Of a DNA stretch of 64,000 nt, positions 17,503 to 26,445 are shown piece after piece; within the stretch, counting starts at the first letter, position 1, and every line of letters begins with the position of its first letter. The position numbers were made by a program, and so were the translations under genes. Source of the DNA: Desulfovibrio sp. JC022 (GTDB lineage Bacteria; Desulfobacterota; Desulfovibrionia; Desulfovibrionales; Desulfovibrionaceae); the NCBI RefSeq assembly GCF_010470665.1, contig NZ_VOPZ01000004.1:310001-374000 (forward strand). Direction: 5' to 3'. The notes under the pieces were generated by a model that saw only the letters and a list, made by a program, of their open reading frames with translations, did not search any database and was not told the DNA's origin.

Positions 17503-17946
17503 TTACCACTCAAAAAAAGGCGGGCCGTCCTCGGTTATATCCAAATTGATAACCTTGTAGGCATCGCGGGTTTTCTCCCCGGACCTCTTAATATTAATGA
17601 TAACCGGGTCCGAACCCAGCCCCACAGTGGTGAACTCAAACCGCCAACGTCCGAAATCACCCATCAGACCGGAATCAGGCTTAATGATCTTGAACTTATC
17701 CAGACTGACCATTGCCGGGTTAAAGGAAACTCCGTCAAACTGATACCCGCCTGATCCGGGATTACGCATTTCGAAAGCAAGCTGTTCCCCAGGCATCAGC
17801 CCAAGGCTTATTTCATGCTTTCCATCCATGTCATACTCGGTAATCGAGTCGGCAAAAGGATTCAGGGATGCGCATCCGCTAATAATAAAAGTCATAAAAA
17901 ACAGGATCAACAGCCGATTATACGAATTATATTTTTTTATTTTCAT
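17503..17946 (-). CDS. Lipoprotein with chagasin-like (inhibitor I42) domain
   Basis: 147 residues from the ATG at 17946. The frame is open for 58 more codons upstream, but starting here gives a proper lipoprotein signal: KIKKYN basic start, hydrophobic core and lipobox ISGC. The mature part resembles the chagasin/I42 fold of cysteine-protease inhibitors: NPGSGGYQF for loop NPxTGY, GLMGDFGRWRFEF for the GxxGxxxWxF strand and IKRSGE near the usual RPW position. Match is by eye and only partial, so inhibitor function is inference. Ribosome site is weak. It is divergent from the peptide transporter operon. Confidence 0.65.
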   Translation of the reverse strand: MKIKKYNSYNRLLILFFMTFIISGCASLNPFADSITEYDMDGKHEISLGLMPGEQLAFEMRNPGSGGYQFDGVSFNPAMVSLDKFKIIKPDSGLMGDFGRWRFEFTTVGLGSDPVIINIKRSGEKTRDAYKVINLDITEDGPPFFEW

Positions 17947-18067
17947 AAATTCTGCATTTTTATGTGCCCATTTTGACACTAAAGTTAATAAAATATTTTT
18001 CCTAAAACATTTCAACACGTTAACAATTTGAGAAAAAACTGATTCAAGTGTAATAATATTAACCGCA

Positions 18068-18114
18068 TACGGCAAGGGGAAGCCGTACGCTTTAACTGTT
18101 TTACCAGTTATAAT
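18068..18114 (+). promoter_or_regulatory. Leader hairpins and -10-like TATAAT upstream of the transporter operon
   Basis: TACGGC/GCCGTA (18068-18087) and AACTG/CAGTT (18094-18109) are adjacent small inverted repeats, followed by TATAAT at 18109-18114. No good -35 box is at 17 bases, so the promoter call is weak. Confidence 0.3.
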
Positions 18115-18137
18115 ACTCATTTCGATGTGCGTCTAAC

Positions 18138-18153
18138 TCAGGAATGTTCCTGA
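18138..18153 (+). promoter_or_regulatory. Perfect dyad upstream of the transporter operon
   Basis: TCAGGAA-TG-TTCCTGA is a perfect 7-bp inverted repeat 57 bases before the ATG of the binding protein gene; either an operator or a small mRNA hairpin. Confidence 0.35.
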
Positions 18154-18210
18154 AATCCCGGACGCTTGGTGCTTTTATTACTGTTTTTACCCTTTCTAAG
18201 GAGTGTGAGG

Positions 18211-19821
18211 ATGAAACGTTTATTACTGTTTCTTGCGCTTGTTGCTATTCTGAGTCTCGGACTTGCCGGATGCAGCGCGGAAAAAAAAGAAGAGGCCCCA
18301 GCCAAAAAGGAAACTACTGAAACAGCTCCCGCTGCTGCCGGTAAAACCCTTAAACTGGCTATGGATGCCGACCCTGTCTCTCTCGACCCTCATGTGCAGC
18401 TTTCCGGTGGTATGCTTCAATACTCCCACATGGTTTTCGATCCTCTTGTACGCTGGGCCAAAGACGGTTCCTTCGAACCCCGCCTTGCTGAATCATGGGA
18501 ACGTATCGATGACAAAACCATGCGCTTTCACCTGCGCAAAGGTGTAAAATTTCACTCCGGCAATCCCTTCACCGCTGAAGACGTTGTCTGGACCATCAAC
18601 CGCCTTAAAACAAGTGCCGACTACAAGGGTCTGTTCGAACCCTTCCTGCCTGCAAAAGCAGTTGACGCCAACACCGTTGATGTCATCACCAAAGAGCCTT
18701 ACGGCCTGCTTCTGAACATGGCAACCTACATCTTCCCCATGGACAGCAAGTTCTACTCCGGTAAAGACGAATCCGGCCAGCCTAAAGACGCTATCGTCAA
18801 GACCGGTCCTTCCTTTGCCAACGTGAACGAGTCCGGTACCGGTAAATACACTGTTGCTGAACGTGAACAGGGCGTCCGTGTCGTCTTCAAAGCTTTCCCC
18901 GAATACTGGGATAAAGCAGGTAACGTAGACACCATCATCCTGACCCCCATTAAAAACGACGCTACCCGCGTGGCAGCACTGCTTTCCGGCGATGTTGATT
19001 TCATCATGCCCGTTCCCCCGCAGGACCTGAAGCGTGTTAAATCCACCGAAGGCCTCCAGCTGGTAACCATGTCCGGTTCCCGCATCATCACCTTCCAGCT
19101 GAACCAGAAACGCCAGAAGCCTTTCCAGAACCCCAAAGTTCGTCAGGCCATCGTATACGCTACTGATAACACCGGTATCGTTAATAAAGTAATGAAAGGC
19201 TTCGCTACTGTTGCCTGCCAGCAGGGCCCCGAAGGTTTCGCAGGTTACAATGCTGAACTCAAACCCCGCTACGACCTTGAAAAAGCTAAACAGCTCATGA
19301 AGGAAGCAGGCTACGAAAACGGTTTCGAGTGCACCATGATCGCACCCAACAACCGCTACGTTAACGATGAAAAAATCGCGGAAGCATTTGTTTCCATGCT
19401 CGGCAAAATCGGCATCAAGGTTAACCTGAAGACCATGCCTAAAGCCCAGTACTGGGATCAGTTCGACGCACAGGTTGCAGACATCCAGATGATCGGCTGG
19501 CATCCTGACACCGAAGATTCCGCTAACTACACTGAGTTCCTGCTCATGTGCATCAACAAGGAAACCGGTTACGGCCAGTACAACAGCGGTAACTACTGCA
19601 ACCAGGAAGTTGATTCCCTCGTGATCGGCTCCCAGACTGAAACCGACCTGACCAAGCGCAACGCAATGCTCCAGAAAGTAGAAAAAATTCTCTACGACGA
19701 AGCTGCATTCGTACCCCTGCACTGGCAGAACCTGTCCTGGGCTTCCAAGACTGGTATGAATACCGAAGAGATTTGCAACGTTCAGAACTTCCCCTACTTC
19801 GGCGATCTCGTCATCAAGTAG
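18211..19821 (+). CDS. Peptide/nickel-type ABC transporter substrate-binding lipoprotein
   Basis: 536 residues from the ATG at 18211 (AAGGAG upstream). The signal ends in lipobox LAGC, followed by a Lys/Glu/Ala/Pro linker, so the protein is anchored in the envelope. The rest is a family 5 solute-binding protein (DppA/OppA type): DADPVSLDPH at the start of the mature domain, LAESWERIDDKTMRFHLRKGVKFHSGNPFTAEDVVWTINR written across residues 105-145, and a C-terminal DEAAFVPLHW block. It is the first gene of a transporter operon with two permeases and two ATPases. Ligand is probably a di- or oligopeptide; not decided by sequence. Confidence 0.9.
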   Translation: MKRLLLFLALVAILSLGLAGCSAEKKEEAPAKKETTETAPAAAGKTLKLAMDADPVSLDPHVQLSGGMLQYSHMVFDPLVRWAKDGSFEPRLAESWERIDDKTMRFHLRKGVKFHSGNPFTAEDVVWTINRLKTSADYKGLFEPFLPAKAVDANTVDVITKEPYGLLLNMATYIFPMDSKFYSGKDESGQPKDAIVKTGPSFANVNESGTGKYTVAEREQGVRVVFKAFPEYWDKAGNVDTIILTPIKNDATRVAALLSGDVDFIMPVPPQDLKRVKSTEGLQLVTMSGSRIITFQLNQKRQKPFQNPKVRQAIVYATDNTGIVNKVMKGFATVACQQGPEGFAGYNAELKPRYDLEKAKQLMKEAGYENGFECTMIAPNNRYVNDEKIAEAFVSMLGKIGIKVNLKTMPKAQYWDQFDAQVADIQMIGWHPDTEDSANYTEFLLMCINKETGYGQYNSGNYCNQEVDSLVIGSQTETDLTKRNAMLQKVEKILYDEAAFVPLHWQNLSWASKTGMNTEEICNVQNFPYFGDLVIK

Positions 19822-19847
19822 CGGAGATTACTGCATAAAACTATTAT

Positions 19848-19878
19848 CAAAGGGAACTCCGATTCGGGGTTCCCTTTG
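19848..19878 (+). terminator. Stem-loop between binding-protein and permease genes
   Basis: CAAAGGGAAC and GTTCCCTTTG with inner CCG/CGG make about 14 bp with a 3-base loop. No T-tract follows. Such a stem inside an operon is expected to protect the binding-protein mRNA and to lower expression of downstream genes. Confidence 0.6.
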
Positions 19879-19920
19879 ATGCGTCTGAAACACAAATTTT
19901 CATAAAAGAATTAATCTCTT

Positions 19921-19992
19921 AATAGGGATTCCAAAGGGATCTGTTCCTTTGGCCGCCGGAGGCGAAATCAACTCGTCAACAGCGCGAAGCGC
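19921..19992 (-). repeat. Dispersed intergenic repeat, copy F (inside the transporter operon)
   Basis: CCAAAGG...CCTTTGG hairpin (19931-19952), GCCGCCGGAGGC (19952-19963) and GCGCGAAGCGC (19982-19992). Same modules as the other copies, opposite orientation to copy B, with a shorter hairpin. Confidence 0.7.
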
Positions 19993-20025
19993 CTCAACTG
20001 TTTGCCGTCTGGAGTTAATTAAAAA

Positions 20026-21000
20026 ATGTTTGCTTTTATAGTCCGAAGGATCGCGCAGGCGATCATTGTAATGCTGATTATCAGCTTCATCGGCTTTGCC
20101 ATCAAGCAGAGCTTCGGTGACCCGGTGCGCGAGATTACGGGAGTTTCCGTATCTGCTGCTGAAAGGGAAAAAATCAGGGACGAACTGGGACTCAATGATC
20201 CGTTCATGGTCCAGTTCGGCCGCTTCATGCAGGGAGCGGTCAAGGGCGATATCGGAAGATCATTCTTCTACAAAAAATCCGCTCTCGAAGTAATCCTGAG
20301 CAAGGCTCCCGCCACCCTTGAACTGGTTATGTGTTCCGCCCTGATCATCGTAATTTTTTCCATACCGCTGGGCATTTATTCCGCTATCAGGCCAAAAGCC
20401 CTGTTCTCGCGGTTTGTCATGGGCGGGTCCATTGTCGGGGTATCCATCCCGGTATTCCTGACCGCCATTCTCATGATTTATATTTTTTCGGTGGAGCTGC
20501 ACTGGCTTCCATCTTACGGCCGTGGGGAAACAGTTAATATCGGCGGCTGGCGCACAGGATTTTTAACTGTAGACGGCTGGCGGCATCTGATTATGCCTTC
20601 CATCGCACTCTCTTCCATCATGCTCCCGCTTTTTATTCGGCTCATCCGTTCCGAAATGATGGAAGTCCTTGAAAACGACTACATCAAATATGCTTGGGCC
20701 AAAGGCTTGATGCCCAAACGGGTCTGGATAGTTCACGCCTTCAAGAACACCCTGCTCCCGGTTATCACCGTGGGAGGTGTACAGCTTGGAACAATGATCG
20801 CCTTCACCATCCTCACTGAGACAGTATTCCAGTGGCAGGGAATGGGCTTCATGTTCATTGAGGCTGTGGAACGCGGCGATGCTCCGCTTATGGTGGCCTA
20901 CCTCGTTGTGGTTGGACTCATCTTTGTTGTTGTTAACACGGTGGTTGACGTAATCTACGGACTGGTCAACCCGCAAGTCAGAATAACGGGGCAAAAATAA
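20026..21000 (+). CDS. Peptide ABC transporter permease (DppB/OppB type)
   Basis: 324 residues. The first membrane segment (FIVRRIAQAIIVMLIISFIGFA), a periplasmic loop with GLNDPFMVQFGRFMQGAVKGDIG, and five more segments match the BPD_transp_1 inner-membrane permeases of the DppB class. The cytoplasmic EAA-like loop YIKYAWAKGLMPKRVWIVHAF contacts the ATPases. CTGGAG lies 13 bases before the ATG, so initiation is likely weaker than for the binding protein. Its stop is directly followed by the next ATG. Confidence 0.9.
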   Translation: MFAFIVRRIAQAIIVMLIISFIGFAIKQSFGDPVREITGVSVSAAEREKIRDELGLNDPFMVQFGRFMQGAVKGDIGRSFFYKKSALEVILSKAPATLELVMCSALIIVIFSIPLGIYSAIRPKALFSRFVMGGSIVGVSIPVFLTAILMIYIFSVELHWLPSYGRGETVNIGGWRTGFLTVDGWRHLIMPSIALSSIMLPLFIRLIRSEMMEVLENDYIKYAWAKGLMPKRVWIVHAFKNTLLPVITVGGVQLGTMIAFTILTETVFQWQGMGFMFIEAVERGDAPLMVAYLVVVGLIFVVVNTVVDVIYGLVNPQVRITGQK

Positions 21001-21927
21001 ATGAAAACCAGATCACGCTGGCAGAGATTCAAAGAATCATATTTTCTGCACGACTTTCTGCACGACAAAGTTGCCCTAACAAGCTTCATTATTCTGGCCG
21101 TGCTTTTGTTCATGGGTTTTGCAGCACCGCTTATCGCGCCTTTCAACCCATATGATGCCAATAACATCAACATCATGGACGCGGAAATTCCGCCCTCATG
21201 GCTCCCCGGCGGCAACAGTGCTTTTCTGATGGGAACCGACGCACAGGGCCGCGACCTTTTTTCCACCATGCTTTACGGCATGCGCGTTTCCCTGATCATC
21301 GGGTTCGGTGCTGTAGCCTTGCAGGCTTTCCTCGGCATCATGACCGGACTTGTTGCCGGATTCATGGGCAAAAGGGTGGAATCCATCCTCATGCGTATTG
21401 CCGACGTGCAGCTGTCCTTTTCAACTTATATGGTTGCGATCTTTATCTCAGCCATTTTTCAGGCCGCCTTCGGGGTCGCCAAATATGAAGAGATTGCGGT
21501 TCCGCTGTTGATCCTGATCATCGGTTTTGCTGAATGGCCGCAGTACGCCCGTACTGTGCGCGCCTCAGTGCTGGCGGAGAAGAAAAAAGAATACGTGGAA
21601 GCGGCAAGGGTTATCGGCCTTTCCCAAACCCGGATCATGTGGCGGCACGTACTGCCCAACACTCTTTCTCCGGTCTTTGTTATCTCCACCATTCAGGTGG
21701 CCAACGCCATCATGAGTGAAGCTGCGCTATCCTTTGTGGGACTGGGCATGCCAGTGACCCAGCCATCGCTGGGATCACTGATCAACGTGGGATTCGAGTA
21801 CATTTTCAGCGGATCATGGTGGATCACCATGTTCCCCGGCATAATACTCGTTGTACTCATTCTGGTCATCAACCTGCTCGGCGACTGGCTCAGGGACTTT
21901 CTCAACCCGAAACTGTACAAGGGATAA
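21001..21927 (+). CDS. Peptide ABC transporter permease (DppC/OppC type)
   Basis: 308 residues, immediately after the first permease gene. The N-terminal OppC-type segment (KVALTSFIILAVLLFMGFAAPLI written around residues 22-45), the periplasmic FLMGTDAQGRDLFS box and the EAA loop YVEAARVIGLSQTRIMWRHVLPN mark it as the second permease subunit. Six membrane segments. It forms the transmembrane heterodimer with the upstream product. Confidence 0.9.
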   Translation: MKTRSRWQRFKESYFLHDFLHDKVALTSFIILAVLLFMGFAAPLIAPFNPYDANNINIMDAEIPPSWLPGGNSAFLMGTDAQGRDLFSTMLYGMRVSLIIGFGAVALQAFLGIMTGLVAGFMGKRVESILMRIADVQLSFSTYMVAIFISAIFQAAFGVAKYEEIAVPLLILIIGFAEWPQYARTVRASVLAEKKKEYVEAARVIGLSQTRIMWRHVLPNTLSPVFVISTIQVANAIMSEAALSFVGLGMPVTQPSLGSLINVGFEYIFSGSWWITMFPGIILVVLILVINLLGDWLRDFLNPKLYKG

Positions 21928-21930
21928 ACA

Positions 21931-22899
21931 ATGCAGCCACTTCTTGATGTTAAGAATTTAAGTGTCGAGTTCGCATTGCGCCAAGGCCCCCTTGAGGCAG
22001 TCCGCAATGTAAGCTTTACTCTCAATAAAGGTGAAAGACTTGGTCTGGTAGGTGAATCAGGTGCAGGTAAATCCGTAACCGGATTCTCCATCATCAACCT
22101 GATTTCCAAGCCCGGACGTATATCAAACGGTTCAATTATGTTCGAAGGGCAGGATCTCGCGAAAATGCCTTTTGATAAAATGCGCGGCATTCGCGGGAAC
22201 CGTATTTCCATGATCTTTCAGGATCCCATGATGACCCTGAACCCGGTGCTGACTGTCGGGACCCAGATGATCGAAACCGTGCTGGCTCATATGGACGTCA
22301 CCCGCAAGGAAGCTGAAGAAATTGCGCTGGAAAAACTGCGCAAAGTCTACATCCCTTCCCCGCGCAAACGTCTGGATCAGTATCCGCATGAATTCTCAGG
22401 CGGCATGCGCCAGCGTATCGTCATCGCCATTTCGCTTTTGACCGATCCGGCCCTGATCATTGCCGATGAACCGACCACCGCGCTGGACGTAACCATTCAG
22501 GCTGAGATCATGGACCTGCTGCTGGAGCTCTGTGAAACCGACAACATGGGGCTGATCCTGATCACCCATGACCTCGCGGTTGTATCGGAAGTCACCCAGC
22601 GAATCGCGGTCATGTATGCAGGCGGGATTGTGGAAACAGGTTCCACCCGTGAAGTGACACAGACTCCGGGCCATCCCTATACTCAGGGACTCATCGCCGC
22701 CCTGCCCCAGTCCGGCGGCGCGGGTGATCGCTTGACCCAGATTCCCGGAGCCATGCCTTCACTCATGCACATGCCCGGCGGCTGTCCCTTCCACCCCAGA
22801 TGCTCGCATTGTACGGACATCTGCAAACAGGAACTCCCCGCGCTGAAAAAAAACAAATCCGGTATCCTGGTGGCCTGCCATCATGCCGACAAAGTATAG
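21931..22899 (+). CDS. Peptide ABC transporter ATPase (DppD/OppD type)
   Basis: 322 residues. Walker A GESGAGKS (about residues 41-48), signature EFSGGMRQR (about 154), Walker [13 protein letters not shown] and switch His in LITHDLAVV are all intact. The C-terminal Cys-containing extension ([15 protein letters not shown]) is the oligopeptide-transporter domain typical of this class. It powers peptide import from the cytoplasmic face with the next gene product. Confidence 0.92.
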   Translation: MQPLLDVKNLSVEFALRQGPLEAVRNVSFTLNKGERLGLVGESGAGKSVTGFSIINLISKPGRISNGSIMFEGQDLAKMPFDKMRGIRGNRISMIFQDPMMTLNPVLTVGTQMIETVLAHMDVTRKEAEEIALEKLRKVYIPSPRKRLDQYPHEFSGGMRQRIVIAISLLTDPALIIADEPTTALDVTIQAEIMDLLLELCETDNMGLILITHDLAVVSEVTQRIAVMYAGGIVETGSTREVTQTPGHPYTQGLIAALPQSGGAGDRLTQIPGAMPSLMHMPGGCPFHPRCSHCTDICKQELPALKKNKSGILVACHHADKV

Positions 22900-22908
22900 A
22901 GATTCGTC

Positions 22909-23922
22909 ATGCAAACCGATTCCCTCGTAAAAATAAAAAATCTGGTCAAGCACTTCGACATTTCCGGCGGGTTGCTCGACCAGCTGCAAATGGAAAACGG
23001 ACGCATCGCACGCAAGCGCACCATCGTCAAAGCTGTCAACAACGTCAGCTTTGAAATCCGGAAAGGTGAAACATTAAGCGTGGTCGGCGAATCCGGTTGC
23101 GGTAAATCAACCCTTGCAAGAACCGTTATGGGCCTTTATCCGCCCAACTCCGGTGAAGTTATTTATGGTGGTGAGCGGATAGACAACCTGCCCCACGGAC
23201 AGATGCTTCCCTACCGCACAAAGATGCAGATGGTCTTTCAGGACCCCTACGCCTCACTGAACCCGCGCATGACCGTGCGCCAGATCATTGAGGAACCCAT
23301 CTACTTTCACAACAAGGGTATCTCAAGAGGCGATGCAAAGAATAAACTGCATGAAGTCATGCGCAGTGTAGGAATGGACCCGGAATGGGCCGGCAACTAC
23401 CCCCATGAATTCTCCGGCGGACAACGGCAGCGCATCAGTATTGCCCGCGCTCTGGCTGTTGAACCGGAATTCATCGTGGCAGACGAACCCATTGCCGCGC
23501 TGGACGTTTCCATTCAGGCCCAGATCCTGAACCTGCTCATGGATGCGCAACAAGAACGCAATCTGACCTATTTGTTCATCAGTCATGATTTGTCCGTTGT
23601 TGAGCATATATCCACCCGTGTGGCGGTAATGTATCTGGGCAGTCTTTGTGAACTGGGTACCGCCAAAGAAATCTTTGCCCGTCCGCAGCATCCTTATACA
23701 AAGGCACTGCTCTCGGCCATCCCGACCCTTGGCGGAGAAAAGAAAAAGCACATCCACCTTTCCGGTGACGTGCCAACTCCCATCAACCTGCCCACAGGAT
23801 GTGTATTCCATGGCCGTTGTACTCATGCCAATGACCGCTGCCGGGAAGAAATTCCCCGTGCGCGTACTCTGGAAAATGAAACCCTCTGCGCATGCCACGC
23901 AGTAGAGGAAGGAAGATTGTAA
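22909..23922 (+). CDS. Peptide ABC transporter ATPase (DppF/OppF type)
   Basis: 337 residues. Walker A GESGCGKS, signature EFSGGQRQR, Walker B FIVADEPIAALD and LFISHDLSVV are intact; the tail carries GCVFHGRCTHANDRC. An insertion of about 20 residues (LDQLQMENGRIARKR) near residue 25 precedes Walker A. It is the last gene of the operon, 9 bases after the other ATPase gene, and is followed by a terminator. Confidence 0.92.
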   Translation: MQTDSLVKIKNLVKHFDISGGLLDQLQMENGRIARKRTIVKAVNNVSFEIRKGETLSVVGESGCGKSTLARTVMGLYPPNSGEVIYGGERIDNLPHGQMLPYRTKMQMVFQDPYASLNPRMTVRQIIEEPIYFHNKGISRGDAKNKLHEVMRSVGMDPEWAGNYPHEFSGGQRQRISIARALAVEPEFIVADEPIAALDVSIQAQILNLLMDAQQERNLTYLFISHDLSVVEHISTRVAVMYLGSLCELGTAKEIFARPQHPYTKALLSAIPTLGGEKKKHIHLSGDVPTPINLPTGCVFHGRCTHANDRCREEIPRARTLENETLCACHAVEEGRL

Positions 23923-23963
23923 TTCAGTAATAAAAAACTGTATTTCTAATCGACAACATCAGG

Positions 23964-23997
23964 AAAGCCCGTTTATAAATAACGGGCTTTCTTTTTT
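23964..23997 (+). terminator. Rho-independent terminator of the peptide transporter operon
   Basis: AAAGCCCGTT and AACGGGCTTT form a 10-bp stem with a 7-base loop followed by CTTTTTT. Its sequence context (TTCTAATCGACA... upstream) is repeated at 24866-24914. Confidence 0.88.
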
Positions 23998-24046
23998 ATG
24001 CAATACTTCCTGATGGAGTGTACATTCTGTATTCACGGAGTCGATC

Positions 24047-24802
24047 ATGAGCAGCGCACTTCAGGTGCTGGGTATTTATTCAAAAAATGTAAAGGCGTAT
24101 ACCGGGGCTGGCACCACAATGCAACGCTCTGCGCATACGACCTATTACTACGTCCTGCGTGGACAATCAGATGTCTATCACATCCAGCCGCTTAATCAGG
24201 AACGGATTCCTTCCGGCCTTTTCACCAAAGTACTACGCGATGAATTCATAGCCAAATTTTCCCCAGAAATGGGCTACTACCAGAACACACCGCTGGAAGA
24301 ACTTGAGATCCTGAAAGAACTTCTTTTGGAGGGACCTGAAATTTTCTCACCAGAAGCAGAAGATGGAAAGATACAGGAACTTGTCCGGGTACTGCTGCTT
24401 AATCCCGGTGAAAAAAATCTCCCCGCAAATAAAGAAGCACACGCAAGACTTTCCGCAGTAATTGAAGTTCTTTTCACTAAAAATGAAACATTCGTGGAAG
24501 AACAGCGACAGGACTTCAACGACAGCGGCATATCCTTACGCAAACGAAAAAAATACGACGAAGCCCTGACTTTCTATATCAAAGCCCTTGAAATCAATCC
24601 GGACGACGAGAACCTGTATTTCAATATTGCACGTTCCTACTATGAGACCGGCAACAAGGAAGAAGCACTGGTCCACATAGAGAAGGCCCTTAAAATCAAT
24701 CCGCTAATGGAAGTAGCCATTCTTTTTAAAAAATACCTGCTTAAAACAAAGAAAAAGAAAGCCAAACCTAAACCCATCACCATCGAGCCGGAAACAGAAT
24801 AA
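24047..24802 (+). CDS. TPR protein with conserved N-terminal motif, paralogue 1
   Basis: 251 residues; GGAG lies 6 bases before the ATG. No signal peptide. The N-terminus QVLGIYSKNVKAYTGAG, followed by TMQR and TYYYV, is shared almost word for word with the next gene and looks like a small beta-domain. After an acidic region, two to three tetratricopeptide repeats follow (about 155-225: LRKRKKYDEALTFYIKALEI, ENLYFNIARSYYETGNKEEA). The tail is Lys-rich. Probably a cytoplasmic adaptor that binds another protein. The PilZ gene two genes downstream suggests a c-di-GMP link, which is inference. Confidence 0.75.
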   Translation: MSSALQVLGIYSKNVKAYTGAGTTMQRSAHTTYYYVLRGQSDVYHIQPLNQERIPSGLFTKVLRDEFIAKFSPEMGYYQNTPLEELEILKELLLEGPEIFSPEAEDGKIQELVRVLLLNPGEKNLPANKEAHARLSAVIEVLFTKNETFVEEQRQDFNDSGISLRKRKKYDEALTFYIKALEINPDDENLYFNIARSYYETGNKEEALVHIEKALKINPLMEVAILFKKYLLKTKKKKAKPKPITIEPETE

Positions 24803-24882
24803 ATACAAGCATCTAGACAAAAAGGACACCAACGGTTCAGGTCCGTAAATGCCAAGTAAAAAATGTTCTAATCGACATTTAA

Positions 24883-24914
24883 AAAAAGCCTGCTTATAAA
24901 GAATGGGCTTTTTA
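24883..24914 (+). terminator. Terminator between the two TPR paralogues
   Basis: AAAAAGCC pairs with GGGCTTTTT and is followed by ATTTATTT. With its upstream TTCTAATCGACA it is a diverged copy of the terminator region at 23943-23990, so the gene duplication included this segment. Confidence 0.65.
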
Positions 24915-24997
24915 TTTATTTCACAAACAAAACAATATATTATAAAGAAAGCACTCAACAACTTACTTGATATAAATGAATTTTCAGAGAGGGGTCG

Positions 24998-25732
24998 ATG
25001 GGAGATATGTTTCAAGTACTTGGTGTTTTTTCCAAAAACATCAAAGACTACACCGGGGCCGGGGCAACAATGCAACGAGCCGAAAGCAAAACGTATTATT
25101 ATGTTACGCGTTCCGGTGTGGAAAAATTTCAAGTCCAGCCTCTCAATGACCGAAATATACCTTCAGGTGTAGTAGTCACATTAAACAAAAAAGAATTCAT
25201 CACCCAGTACACCCCTGAGATTGACTACTACGAAAAAAAAACCCTTCCGGCCCTGAAGTCACTTCACGCAAAAATCGAAAAAGGTGAAAAAGAATTTCTG
25301 GACGGCAATCTGGATGAATCCGAACAATCCTTTACAAAAGCTCTTTTTCTAGACCCGGAACACCCCAAAGCGAATCTGGGCATGGGATCTGTCCAATGCA
25401 CCAAGAAGAATTTCAAGAAGCTATCCGGGATCATAGACAGGCTTTTGAACAAGGATGAAGTTTTCATGGAAAGCCAGAGGCGGGAATTCAATCTTTTTGC
25501 CATCAGCCTGCGCAAACAATCCCTTTTTGAAGAGGCTATTACTTTTTACGACAAAGCCATCCAAATCAATCCCAATGATGAAAATTTGCATTTCAACACT
25601 GCCAGAGCCCATTTCGACGCCGGGAACAACGAAATGGCGTTAATTCATCTTGATAAAGCACTTGAAATTGCACCATCACTTGAAGTAGCCTCCATGTTCA
25701 AGAAGTACATCATCAAACGGATAAAAAAATGA
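24998..25732 (+). CDS. TPR protein with conserved N-terminal motif, paralogue 2
   Basis: 244 residues; GAGAGGGG precedes the ATG. The start is supported by alignment: FQVLGVFSKNIKDYTGAG, TMQR and TYYYV fall at the same positions as in paralogue 1. Two TPR regions are visible (about residues 85-125 and 170-235). The last four bases (ATGA) overlap the start of the PilZ gene, so translation of the two is coupled. No signal peptide or membrane segment. Function not known; presumed partner of the PilZ protein. Confidence 0.75.
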   Translation: MGDMFQVLGVFSKNIKDYTGAGATMQRAESKTYYYVTRSGVEKFQVQPLNDRNIPSGVVVTLNKKEFITQYTPEIDYYEKKTLPALKSLHAKIEKGEKEFLDGNLDESEQSFTKALFLDPEHPKANLGMGSVQCTKKNFKKLSGIIDRLLNKDEVFMESQRREFNLFAISLRKQSLFEEAITFYDKAIQINPNDENLHFNTARAHFDAGNNEMALIHLDKALEIAPSLEVASMFKKYIIKRIKK

Positions 25733-26382
25733 TCTCCCAAAAGGAAAAATTAAAGGCAGCCTGCACTCCCGGACTTAAAATCACCATTGAACTTGGAGGA
25801 TTAAGCGATAAGGCCCCGACAATTGTGGTCGGCGGTGATTTTACCAAATCCCTCATCGTCAAAGAACCCATGGTTCATCATGCAGACCGTGCCCTGTGGG
25901 CTGAATATCTCTATCCGGGCAATGAAGCGACCATCCGTTATATTTATGAAGGAATTGCTTCCGGTTACAAAACCGAAGTAATCAGGATGATCAGCTCACC
26001 GGATCGTCTTCTTTTCCTTAAATATCCCAAACGGATCGAGTCCTACAATCTCAGGAGACACAAAAGGATTTCCTGCTTCATGGAAGCACAGATTGAACTT
26101 GGAGACGAAAGATCTGTTGCCATATTGGAAGATCTGAGTACCAGCGGCTGCTGCATCAGCTATATTCAAGACAAAAAGAATCCAGACCCGGAAATAGGGG
26201 ACGAAATGAAGATTTTCTGTCCGTACTTCACGGCGAACGGAGACACCTTCATTCCCTGCAAAGTGCAACGCTGCACCAAGGATTCACGAAAAACCGTACT
26301 GGGCATGACCTTTGAAAAGCCATCTCCGGAAATCCTCATAAGAATACAGGATTATGTGGCAACAGTTCTCTACCATTCCTAA
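25729..26382 (+). CDS. YcgR-like PilZ-domain protein
   Basis: 217 residues, starting within the stop of the upstream TPR gene (ATGA). The N-terminal half (about 1-105) resembles the YcgR-type domain preceding PilZ, and the C-terminal half has the c-di-GMP motifs LRRHKRIS (RxxxR, about 108-115) and EDLSTSGC (DxSxxG, about 135-142). YcgR-like proteins bind c-di-GMP and slow flagella; here the coupled TPR proteins may be the output partners. A strong terminator follows 14 bases after the stop. Cytoplasmic. Confidence 0.82.
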   Translation: MISQKEKLKAACTPGLKITIELGGLSDKAPTIVVGGDFTKSLIVKEPMVHHADRALWAEYLYPGNEATIRYIYEGIASGYKTEVIRMISSPDRLLFLKYPKRIESYNLRRHKRISCFMEAQIELGDERSVAILEDLSTSGCCISYIQDKKNPDPEIGDEMKIFCPYFTANGDTFIPCKVQRCTKDSRKTVLGMTFEKPSPEILIRIQDYVATVLYHS

Positions 26383-26395
26383 AAAATTTCACACA

Positions 26396-26437
26396 AAAAG
26401 AGGCCCGATTGATCATCTCAACCGGGCCTCTTTTTTT
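26396..26437. terminator. Bidirectional terminator between PilZ gene and bioB
   Basis: AAAAAGAGGCCCG and CGGGCCTCTTTTTTT form a 13-bp stem with a 14-base loop. A- and T-runs on both sides serve both converging operons. Confidence 0.9.
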
Positions 26438-26445
26438 ATCAACTA

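Noticed and set aside
18493-19722. 409-codon frame opposite the peptide-binding protein gene
   Set aside because: Same cause: antisense to a well-supported gene, no motif, no suitable start context.
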